The position numbers were made by a program, and so were the translations under genes. From RGIG7378 sp045588325 (GTDB taxonomy: Bacteria; Bacillota; Clostridia; RGIG7378), in assembly GCA_045588325.1 (NCBI GenBank), contig JAZNEA010000052.1, positions 1 to 41,790 on the forward strand: a DNA stretch of 41,790 nucleotides. The letters are read 5' to 3'. Numbering within the stretch: position 1 is the stretch's first letter; each line of letters starts with the position of its first letter. The notes beneath the pieces were generated by a model that worked only from the letters and a program-made list of their open reading frames with translations, was not told where the DNA came from and ran no database searches. Positions 16,717 to 23,888 of the stretch are shown here, piece by piece.

Positions 16717-16747
16717 AGCAAAACAAGGCCCCTTCGGGAGGCCTTGT
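16717..16747 (-). terminator. Terminator after the SerA-type dehydrogenase gene
   Basis: Minus-strand stem ACAAGGCC/GGCCTTGT with inner CCCGAAGGG, then TTTTGCTTT, about 20 bases beyond the stop at 16769. Confidence 0.8.
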
Positions 16748-16768
16748 CTGATTCGGTTATTGTTCGCG

Positions 16769-17935
16769 TTATCCCCTAATGATTCTGACCTTAAGTACGT
16801 TAGGCAACTTGTAAACCTCGTCCTCAAAGCTATCGTCCACATCTGTGTTTGTCTGAATAATCATATAGGAATATTTGCCCTTGGATGAGGATGCAAGATC
16901 CTCAATGTTAATGTTGTCCTGACCGAACAACTTCGTAACATTTGTAATAACAGAAGGCTCATTCCTGTGCAGAACACAAATCTTGTTCTTCGCAGCATTT
17001 GTTGCCTCTATGTCCGGGAAGTTTACGGAGTTGCGAATGGAACCTGTCTCCAGGTAATCACACAGCTGAGCAGATGCCATAATAGCGCAATTCTCCTCTG
17101 CCTCGTCTGTGCCTGATGCCAAGTGAGGAATACATACACAGTTTGTAACCCCAAGCATCTCGTCTGTGGGGAAATCTACATAGTACTTGGCAACCTTGCC
17201 ACTGGTCAGAGCAGTTTTCATAGCTGCGGTATCTGCCAACTCTGCTCTGGAGAAGTTAAGGATAACAACGCCGTCCTTCATGTGTGAAATGGCTGCTGTA
17301 TCGATGGTTCCTCTAGTGGAATCTACCAAAGGAATATGGTATGTAATAACATCACACTCTGACAAAACCTGCTTAAGAGATGCATTCTTTACCTTACGGG
17401 AAATGCTCCAAGCAGACTTGATGGAAAGGTAAGGATCATATCCGTACACCTCCATGCCCAGATCAACGGCTGCATTGGCTACCATAGCTCCAATGGCTCC
17501 AAGTCCGATAACACCCAATTTCTTACCCTTAATCTCATTGCCAACAAACTGTCCCTTGCCCTTCTCTACCATGGGGGGAACTTGGTCTCCCTGTCCTGCC
17601 AGAGTCTTTGTCCACTCAATAGCATCGATGAGGTTTCTGCGAGACATAAGCAGTGTGGCTATAACCAACTCCTTAACAGCGTTAGCATTGGCACCAGGAG
17701 TATTGAATACTACAATACCATTCTCGGAACACCTATCTACGGGAATGTTGTTAGTACCTGCTCCAGCCCTAGCAATGGCCTTAAGGTCTGCAGAAAAAGT
17801 CTCGTCATGAAGCTTGGCGCTGCGAACGATAATGCCGTCGTAGTCTACAATAGAATCGGAAACAGCATACTTGCCTGCCTCCATTCTGTCATAGATTGCC
17901 TTGGATATCTTGTTGTATGTTCTGATATTTATCAT
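16769..17935 (-). CDS. serA: D-3-phosphoglycerate dehydrogenase, short ACT type
   Basis: First enzyme of serine synthesis, oxidising 3-phosphoglycerate to phosphohydroxypyruvate with NAD. The 388-residue protein has a 2-hydroxyacid dehydrogenase catalytic domain split around the Rossmann domain (GLGAIG, 144-149). Likely catalytic residues are R230 (NFSRAEL), an acidic residue near 257-259 and H271 (PHLASGTDEAE). The C-terminal ACT domain (about 318-388) suggests serine feedback. The short form, without the extra ASB domain, is common in Clostridia. The start at 17935 follows GGAGG by seven to eight bases. The gene is monocistronic; the usual partner serC is not adjacent. A related hydroxyacid dehydrogenase role is possible but less likely given the ACT domain. 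Confidence 0.9.
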   Translation of the reverse strand: MINIRTYNKISKAIYDRMEAGKYAVSDSIVDYDGIIVRSAKLHDETFSADLKAIARAGAGTNNIPVDRCSENGIVVFNTPGANANAVKELVIATLLMSRRNLIDAIEWTKTLAGQGDQVPPMVEKGKGQFVGNEIKGKKLGVIGLGAIGAMVANAAVDLGMEVYGYDPYLSIKSAWSISRKVKNASLKQVLSECDVITYHIPLVDSTRGTIDTAAISHMKDGVVILNFSRAELADTAAMKTALTSGKVAKYYVDFPTDEMLGVTNCVCIPHLASGTDEAEENCAIMASAQLCDYLETGSIRNSVNFPDIEATNAAKNKICVLHRNEPSVITNVTKLFGQDNINIEDLASSSKGKYSYMIIQTNTDVDDSFEDEVYKLPNVLKVRIIRG

Positions 17936-17967
17936 TTTGTAAGCCTCCAAATGGCAATTTTCCTACT

Positions 17968-17995
17968 ATTCTAAAACATCCTCCATAAAAATCAA
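17968..17995 (-). promoter_or_regulatory. Predicted serA promoter
   Basis: Minus-strand TTGATT (17990-17995), 16-bp spacer, TAGAAT (17968-17973), about 33 bases before the start codon. Confidence 0.5.
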
Positions 17996-18047
17996 GAGGA
18001 TATACTCCATGGGAAATTTACGCAAAAAAAGCATCATGTAAATAAGA

Positions 18048-18077
18048 CAAAAGCCGCACACCTTACGGTATGCGGCT
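18048..18077 (-). terminator. Terminator of the alkaline phosphatase gene
   Basis: Minus-strand stem AGCCGCA/TGCGGCT (18052-18077) with internal complementarity, followed by TTTTG. Confidence 0.85.
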
Positions 18078-18108
18078 CGGTAGTTAACTGATTAAACCAG
18101 AAGTTAAA

Positions 18109-20124
18109 TTACTTCTTCTTGGGCTTAAGCACAACGATTACAACTACTGCAATAACAACAACTGCTACTGCACCAACGATAATTGGCAGGAGAAGGTCGT
18201 TGTTACCATCCTTGTCTTCGCCCTTGTCATCGTCAGATGGATCCTCTGCGGGAAGCTGACCAGCCTCAGCTGCATCATGAACAGAAGCAAAGCCTGTGCA
18301 ATCCTCTACAGTTGCAGCATCGAAGTTGTCCATTGTGTTGATTGCGGAACCAACTGTTACATAGTCAACGAGAACCTCATCACCCTTAGCAAAGTTGCCT
18401 GTGAAGGTAAGTGTAATCTTCTCCAGATCGGCTGCTGCCTTGATTGAGAAGAAGTATACGCCCTGATCTGCAACGTAGTTAAGCTCGCCATTAAGATCCT
18501 GGTCAAGGAGCTTGTTAGCTGCTGCAGAATCATCTGTGATTGTCAGGTGAGTTGCGCCTGCAGGAACCTTAACTGCAACTGTCATCATAGCGTGAGCTGC
18601 TGTTGTCATGTTGGGAAGAGTGAACTTAATCTCTGTAGCTGCATCCTTAGCCATAACGCCGAGAACCTTGCCGTCTACATACTTAACTTCCTCTGTCTCC
18701 TCCTTCTGTCCGAATGTACCTGCGAGGATCTCGTCGATTCCGTACTCCTCACCGTACTCCTCTACGGACATACCATAGCCCTCTGTGATACCCATGGAGT
18801 AAGCAAGAAGCTTACCAACCTGGGCGTTAAGCATACCCTCGTTGTTGAAGAGCTTTGCGTACTCCTCATAACCCAAAGCATATACTGGAACATCCTGCTT
18901 GGAGTGACCGGATGTGCTGAATTTGATCTTGGAAGCATCGGTCTCCCAACCGCTTCTAAGCATAACACCACCAGTTTCATGGTCAGCAGTCATAACTACC
19001 AGAGTATCGGGGTTCTCACAAGCGAACTTGAGACAGATAGCTACCATCTCGTCTGTTGCGCGTGTCTCAACGATGTACCAAGGAAGCTCGTTAGCGTGAC
19101 CGGCCATGTCTGTACCAGTATTCTCAAATATGAAGAAGAAGCCAACATTGTCGCACTCCTCAGATCTGTCCTGCAACCACTTAAGGGAGAAGGCAGTCAT
19201 CATGGAGATAGTTGCATTGCCGCTGTTCTTAATCGTAGCATAATCGAAGTAATCATAGATACAGCAATCCTGGTTGTAGTTCTCCTCGGAGAAACCAGTT
19301 GTATCCTTAATCTGAGGAAGATCTACCCACAGCTTGTCATGGTCATAATTGGCCTCTGCCTCTGCCCAGTTATTTGCAAGGTATACATCCTCACCATCCT
19401 CAACGTAGTTCATGGGGCTGTAGTCATTAACGCCTACACCAATCCACAGGTCAGGACGGAACTTGCCCATGGTCTCACCTGTTCTGGACTCACCTCTTAC
19501 AGCATGGCCACCGCCGAAAGCTGCAGGAGTAGCATCATATGCCCAGTCTGTAGTAACAACACCGATAATCTTGCCAAATCTCTCTCTCAAAACCTCAGAA
19601 ATAGATGGGATATCGTTGCCCTTAACATCCAGGCCGATATAAGCGTAAGCTGTCTTATAACCTGTAGCAAGAGCTGTACCACCTGCTGCTGAGTCTGTAG
19701 TAACATTGGCCTTAAGTGTTGTCTCATTGAGACAGTTGGTCTTAGATGTACCAGCATAAGGAAGCTCGTTCATAATAAGATCACCAACATACTCCTCAAC
19801 CAGAGTAATTGCGTTAGGGCCAAAACCATCAGAGAAAGCCAAAATCAAGTTGTTGGGCTCAACAAATGTTGTGTTAGTCAATGCGGCAACCAACTGGTCA
19901 TTAACGTTAGTAACGCTAGTGTTACCACCTGTAGCACCAAGTACTACTGCAGGCAGATTTGTCTGGCCGCCAAGTGTAGAGTTAACTTTCCATGTGTAGA
20001 GGCTCTCATCAACCTCCCACATCTCACCAAGGTCAATATTTGCATACTCATCGGCCATTGCCAGGGATGATGCTGCAAACACGAGAATCAGTGAAAGGAA
20101 AACCGCAAAAAGTATTTTCTTCAT
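18109..20124 (-). CDS. Secreted, membrane-anchored alkaline phosphatase
   Basis: Extracellular phosphomonoesterase of 671 residues. A signal peptide (about 1-24, cleavage after AMA) leads into the PhoA-type domain: D99 (FSDGFG), catalytic Ser145 in TTDSAAGGTA, D339 and H343 in NTGTDMAGHA, D381 and H382 in TADHETGG and H407 in SGHSKQDVP. These are the two-zinc-site residues in the family order, so activity is expected. A beta-rich region (about 490-625) follows, then an acidic linker, a hydrophobic helix (about 646-668) and KPKKK, which anchor the protein in the membrane; there is no LPXTG. It has its own promoter and terminator. It probably scavenges phosphate; no PhoB box was recognised. Confidence 0.92.
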   Translation of the reverse strand: MKKILFAVFLSLILVFAASSLAMADEYANIDLGEMWEVDESLYTWKVNSTLGGQTNLPAVVLGATGGNTSVTNVNDQLVAALTNTTFVEPNNLILAFSDGFGPNAITLVEEYVGDLIMNELPYAGTSKTNCLNETTLKANVTTDSAAGGTALATGYKTAYAYIGLDVKGNDIPSISEVLRERFGKIIGVVTTDWAYDATPAAFGGGHAVRGESRTGETMGKFRPDLWIGVGVNDYSPMNYVEDGEDVYLANNWAEAEANYDHDKLWVDLPQIKDTTGFSEENYNQDCCIYDYFDYATIKNSGNATISMMTAFSLKWLQDRSEECDNVGFFFIFENTGTDMAGHANELPWYIVETRATDEMVAICLKFACENPDTLVVMTADHETGGVMLRSGWETDASKIKFSTSGHSKQDVPVYALGYEEYAKLFNNEGMLNAQVGKLLAYSMGITEGYGMSVEEYGEEYGIDEILAGTFGQKEETEEVKYVDGKVLGVMAKDAATEIKFTLPNMTTAAHAMMTVAVKVPAGATHLTITDDSAAANKLLDQDLNGELNYVADQGVYFFSIKAAADLEKITLTFTGNFAKGDEVLVDYVTVGSAINTMDNFDAATVEDCTGFASVHDAAEAGQLPAEDPSDDDKGEDKDGNNDLLLPIIVGAVAVVVIAVVVIVVLKPKKK

Positions 20125-20156
20125 ATACGTTCCTCCAAAACAATATTAGTAATTAT

Positions 20157-20184
20157 ATTATACGATAACTCATCCGTATTTCAA
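20157..20184 (-). promoter_or_regulatory. Predicted alkaline phosphatase promoter
   Basis: Minus-strand TTGAAA (20179-20184), 16-bp spacer, TATAAT (20157-20162), with GGAGGAACG before the start codon. Confidence 0.7.
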
Positions 20185-20254
20185 GTAAGTTTTGTTAACA
20201 ATTCACATTTTCTTCTTTGATGAATAGTATATAGAACTACACAGGAGGCTGATG

Positions 20255-21424
20255 ATGACATACTTAGACAACAGCGCCACTTCCTACCCGAAAGCTCCGG
20301 GGTGTGGAGAATCGATGGCCAACTATCTGCAGCAGGAGCACGGTAACCCAGGCAGATCCCACTACGACTCTGCCAACGCGTCTGCAGGAATTCTGCAAAA
20401 CCTTCGAATAAAGGCTGCATCCCTGTTTAACATTCCCGATCCGCTGCGAATTGCTCTGGTTCCTTCCTCCACTTTTGCCCTCAACACAGCGATTCTCTCA
20501 TGTTTGGCGGCTGATGCACGACCTGGATTTATCATATCCCCCATGGAACACAATGCAGTAACTCGCCCCTTGTGGATGCGAAAATCTTCCATGCAGTTCC
20601 CAGTAATCATATCCGGAGGAAAAGGCATGCTCATGGATCCCTCCATTCTCAGGCAGAATATCATGCGCCTTCAGAAACAAGGCAGACGTGTTACTGTGAT
20701 TGTTTCCTTGTCCTCCAACATCACAGGCCACGTAAATGACATATCCTCCATTTCTGATCTGTGCCACAGAATGAACTGTAGGATGATTCTGGACGCCTCT
20801 CAAGGGGCTGGGAATATAGATATAGATGTGAAGAGATTAAAAAGGCTAGACTACATGGCCGTACCAGGCCACAAGGGGTTAATGGGTCCTCAAGGCACTG
20901 GTCTCCTGTACGTATGTCCAAATGCTCCCGTAACTCCGATAATGGTAGGTGGAACTGGCAGTGGCTCCTTTGACACGATATCATCAGTAATGCCCGACGT
21001 ATTGGAGTGTGGAACCATGAATACCCCTGGGTTTGCTGGCCTGTCTGCCGCCATTGATTACGTGGCGAGCGTTGGAACTCAAAAGCTGTTGACTCACAAA
21101 CTTGATCTATGCAATTTTTTGTCTGAGAGACTGTCTGGACACCATGGAATTATCCCTGTAACAGACACATCCCTGCCAAATAGCGGGATTTTTTCCTTTA
21201 ATATAACAGGGATGGACTCCCAACAGGTTGCCTATGTGTTGGCTCAGAATTTCGGCATAGCTGTTCGAGGCGGATTTCATTGCTCACCACTAGGTCACAG
21301 ATATCTGGGCACCACAGAGGTGGGTGCTGTACGCATAAGTCCTGGCCCGTTTACTACAGAAAAAGAAATGCAGTATGCCGCTGAGAGCATACTGCATATA
21401 GCATCTGGTATGAGTGGATATTAG
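20255..21424 (+). CDS. Cysteine desulfurase family protein (aminotransferase class V)
   Basis: PLP enzyme that removes sulfur from cysteine (or selenium from selenocysteine). The 389-residue protein has His 99 (MEHNA), D180 and Q183 of the cofactor site (LDASQGAG), the Schiff-base Lys 207 in VPGHKGLMGPQGTG and the catalytic Cys 343 in RGGFHCSP. The LDNSATSYPKAP opening and overall layout match the subgroup typified by E. faecalis EF2568 better than IscS. In some genomes that subgroup sits with selenium-dependent molybdenum hydroxylase genes; no such gene, nor an iscU, is nearby. Two ATGs are adjacent; AGGAGG is six bases before the second, hence the start given. Its stop overlaps that of convergent transketolase. 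Confidence 0.88.
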   Translation: MTYLDNSATSYPKAPGCGESMANYLQQEHGNPGRSHYDSANASAGILQNLRIKAASLFNIPDPLRIALVPSSTFALNTAILSCLAADARPGFIISPMEHNAVTRPLWMRKSSMQFPVIISGGKGMLMDPSILRQNIMRLQKQGRRVTVIVSLSSNITGHVNDISSISDLCHRMNCRMILDASQGAGNIDIDVKRLKRLDYMAVPGHKGLMGPQGTGLLYVCPNAPVTPIMVGGTGSGSFDTISSVMPDVLECGTMNTPGFAGLSAAIDYVASVGTQKLLTHKLDLCNFLSERLSGHHGIIPVTDTSLPNSGIFSFNITGMDSQQVAYVLAQNFGIAVRGGFHCSPLGHRYLGTTEVGAVRISPGPFTTEKEMQYAAESILHIASGMSGY

Positions 21425-23400
21425 AGCATAGATTTTGCTTTTTCTGCGATTGCCTCTCCTGTAAATCCGAACTCCCTAAAGAGCTGGCCTGCAGGAGCAG
21501 ATGCTCCAAATGTGTCAACTGTGACAAACTGTCCATGGAATCCTGTGTACTTGTGCCATCCAAAGGAAGTTCCTGCCTCAACTACCAATCTGTTGGTGCA
21601 GATTGCGGGGAGAACGCTGTCCTTGTACTCCTGAGGTTGCATATCATAGAGCTCCATACTGGGCATGCTGACCAATCTGGCCTTAACGCCCTGAGCATTG
21701 AGTATATGCCATGCGTCCAGGGATGGGGCAACCTCTGCACCGCTGGACATAATAATTATCTCAGGCTGTCCCTCACAGTCCTTAAGAATGTATGCACCGT
21801 GACGACACTTGTCAGAGCTGGAATCCAACACTGGCAAGTTCTGCCTGGATGTAACCAGCACATATGGGGTATCCTTTGACTCCATGGCCATAGCCATGCC
21901 ATGCATTGTCTCTGTATAGTCTGCAGGTCTGAATGTGATAACACCGGGCATGCTGCGGAACTGTGCCAAATGTTCTACGGGCTGATGTGTAGGGCCATCC
22001 TCTCCTACACCAATGCTGTCGTGACTGAATATATACAGTACAGGCAACTGCATCAATGCTGACATCCTGATAGCATGCTTCATATAATCAGAGAATACAA
22101 AGAATGTAGATGCGAATGTTCTGAACCCGCCGTGAGCCTGGATGCCGTTGCAAACAGCTCCCATTGCATGCTCACGAATGCCAAATATCAGGTTGCGTCC
22201 CAGTCTATCCTCATCAGAGAAGTTGCCACAACCCTTCATAACTGTGTTGTTCGATGAGGCCAGGTCTGCAGAACCGCCTACCAAATATGGCATGTCTGCT
22301 GCCAACTTCTGCAAGAGCTTGCCACAGGCTACTCTAGTGGCCATAGGAGACTCGTCCTTTACATAAAAATCTGCATCTCCTGCCAATGCCTTGGCTGCTG
22401 CTTCAGGATCCATAGCCTTCTGCCATGCTGCATAGTCCTCAGGATACTTCTCTGAATAAATGGCCATGCGCTTATTCCACAAGGCATGGGCCTTAACTCC
22501 ACGCTGAGCCTTAGTGGTGGCGTAGTCGTAAACTTCCTGGGGAATAGTGAAAGGCTCGTAATCCCAACCTAGGTTAGTTCTGGTGGCTGCCACGTTATCT
22601 ACTCCCAAAGGTGCTCCGTGTGAAGATGCACTACCCTGCTTAGCTGGGCATCCGTAGCCAATCTGAGTCTTAACAATAATGAGTGAGGGGTGCTTGTCCT
22701 GTGATGCTGCTCTATCAAGAGCCTCCTTAATAGCATCGCAATCGTTGCCATCCTCTACTGTATAAACATCCCATCCCTGAGCGATGAATCTGGCGGCCAC
22801 ATCCTCTCTGAATGTGCTGTCGGTATCGCCTTCAATAGTAATGTTGTTGGAATCATAAATAACGGTGAGTTTTGACAGAGCTAATGTGCCTGCCAATGAT
22901 GCTGCCTCGTAAGAAATGCCCTCCATCATGCATCCATCGCCACACAGAGCATATGTCCTATGGTTTATGATGGGCAGACCAGGCTTATTAAAACGAGCTG
23001 CCAACTGTGTCTCTGCAATAGCCATACCTACTGCATTGGCAATGCCCTGTCCAAGAGGTCCTGTGCTAATCTCTACGCCAGGAGTAACTCCCAACTCGGG
23101 ATGTCCAGGTGTGCGGCTATATCTCTGGCGGAAGTTCTTAATATCCTCCATAGAGACATCATATCCAAAAATATGAAGTAAAGAGTACATGAGCATGGAG
23201 CCATGTCCTGCTGAGAGAATGAATCTATCTCTGTTGGGCCAATTGGGATCAGAAGGGTCAAAATTTAACATATCTGCCCACAATGTGTAGGCCATGGGCG
23301 CTGCTCCCAAGGGCAGGCCGGGGTGACCTGACTTGGCCTTCTCTATAGCCTCTGCGGAAATGACTCTAACAGCGTTGATACTGAGATCGCGTATACTCAT
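21421..23400 (-). CDS. tkt: Transketolase
   Basis: Thiamine-diphosphate enzyme of the pentose phosphate pathway that moves two-carbon units between sugar phosphates. The 659-residue, full-length protein has SGHPGLP with H26, H66 (SAGHGSM), H100 (RTPGHPE), the ThDP/Mg motif CGDGCMMEG (153-161) with N186, the central pyrimidine-binding domain (IFGIREHAMGA with the catalytic Glu) and DSIGVGEDGPTHQPVEHLA. The start at 23400 is set by the conserved MSIRDLSINAVR opening. The only strong ribosome site, AGGAGG, lies 27 bases upstream, with a perfect 5-bp hairpin (GTCGC/GCGAC) between it and the ATG. The gene stands alone and ends tail-to-tail with the cysteine desulfurase gene. Confidence 0.96.
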   Translation of the reverse strand: MSIRDLSINAVRVISAEAIEKAKSGHPGLPLGAAPMAYTLWADMLNFDPSDPNWPNRDRFILSAGHGSMLMYSLLHIFGYDVSMEDIKNFRQRYSRTPGHPELGVTPGVEISTGPLGQGIANAVGMAIAETQLAARFNKPGLPIINHRTYALCGDGCMMEGISYEAASLAGTLALSKLTVIYDSNNITIEGDTDSTFREDVAARFIAQGWDVYTVEDGNDCDAIKEALDRAASQDKHPSLIIVKTQIGYGCPAKQGSASSHGAPLGVDNVAATRTNLGWDYEPFTIPQEVYDYATTKAQRGVKAHALWNKRMAIYSEKYPEDYAAWQKAMDPEAAAKALAGDADFYVKDESPMATRVACGKLLQKLAADMPYLVGGSADLASSNNTVMKGCGNFSDEDRLGRNLIFGIREHAMGAVCNGIQAHGGFRTFASTFFVFSDYMKHAIRMSALMQLPVLYIFSHDSIGVGEDGPTHQPVEHLAQFRSMPGVITFRPADYTETMHGMAMAMESKDTPYVLVTSRQNLPVLDSSSDKCRHGAYILKDCEGQPEIIIMSSGAEVAPSLDAWHILNAQGVKARLVSMPSMELYDMQPQEYKDSVLPAICTNRLVVEAGTSFGWHKYTGFHGQFVTVDTFGASAPAGQLFREFGFTGEAIAEKAKSML

Positions 23401-23542
23401 AATTATCGCGTCGCAACAGCGACTGCCTCCTAAATCTATCGTATGTGGATATATTTTACCCAAAATCCACAATCCACGACATTATACCCCGACACAACTT
23501 TTTTTACAATCAAAAAGGGATAATAATCTTTAAAAATTATCC

Positions 23543-23570
23543 TTGACATGAGAAAACTTTTCGGTATAAT
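23543..23570 (+). promoter_or_regulatory. Promoter of the tRNA-Glu/tRNA-Thr operon
   Basis: TTGACA (23543-23548), 16-bp spacer, TATAAT (23565-23570), 18 bases before tRNA-Glu. Confidence 0.9.
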
Positions 23571-23588
23571 AACACTTGCTGGTCGCGA

Positions 23589-23664
23589 GGCCCTATGGTC
23601 AAGAGGCCTAAGACACCGCCCTTTCACGGCGGTAACACGAGTTCGAATCTCGTTAAGGTCACCA
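23589..23664 (+). tRNA. tRNA-Glu (anticodon TTC)
   Basis: A 76-nt cloverleaf with encoded CCA. The anticodon arm CCGCC CTTTCAC GGCGG gives TTC (Glu). The T-stem ACGAG/CTCGT and D-stem are intact; in the acceptor, pair 5-68 is C/A and pair 2-71 a G/U wobble. It is the first of two tRNAs in the transcript. Confidence 0.93.
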
Positions 23665-23668
23665 GTTT

Positions 23669-23744
23669 GCTGGCGTAGCTCAGTTGGTAGAGCAGCTGAT
23701 TTGTAATCAGCAGGTCGGGGGTTCAAGTCCGTCCACCAGCTCCA
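23669..23744 (+). tRNA. tRNA-Thr (anticodon TGT)
   Basis: A 76-nt cloverleaf with encoded CCA. The anticodon loop TTTGTAA gives TGT (Thr). Acceptor pair 6-67 is C/A; T-stem pair 51-63 is G/G and 50-64 a G/U wobble. It lies four bases after tRNA-Glu. Confidence 0.92.
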
Positions 23745-23750
23745 GACCCG

Positions 23751-23786
23751 ATAAGCGTTACACGAAAGTGTGGCGCTTATTTTTTT
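23751..23786 (+). terminator. Terminator of the tRNA-Glu/Thr operon
   Basis: A 13-bp stem (two G-T wobbles) from 23751 to 23780 with a GAAA tetraloop, followed by six or more T. Confidence 0.93.
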
Positions 23787-23797
23787 GTCTTCCGAAA

Positions 23798-23832
23798 AGA
23801 AAAAAGTTGGCCAGCTCTTCGCTAACCAACTT
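23798..23832 (-). terminator. Terminator of the rsfS-aspS operon
   Basis: Minus-strand stem AAGTTGGTTAGC/GCTGGCCAACTT (23804-23832) followed by TTTTTTC. It faces the tRNA terminator. Confidence 0.85.
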
Positions 23833-23888
23833 CCTTATCTCTTAACTCTTATCTCTTATCTGAACTTTTCACTTTTCACTCTTCACTT
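23833..23888 (-). repeat. Purine-rich short direct repeats spanning the aspS stop
   Basis: On the minus strand the tract first repeats GTGAARAGTGAA and then TAAGAGATAAGAG units. The first part supplies the last aspS codons (KSEE and the stop). A related tract lies at 3425-3443. Between the tract and the terminator there is no other feature. Confidence 0.6.

Noticed and set aside
15771..16751. Plus-strand reading frame opposite the second CorC-like gene
   Set aside because: Low-complexity Ser-rich product, opposite a well-supported gene.
18547..19692. Long plus-strand reading frame opposite the alkaline phosphatase gene
   Set aside because: Its product is Cys/Leu-rich and resembles nothing, while the minus strand encodes a complete enzyme with signal peptide and active-site motifs.
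23436..23726. Minus-strand reading frame across tRNA-Glu and tRNA-Thr
   Set aside because: It is made of tRNA antisense sequence; a common false gene call.
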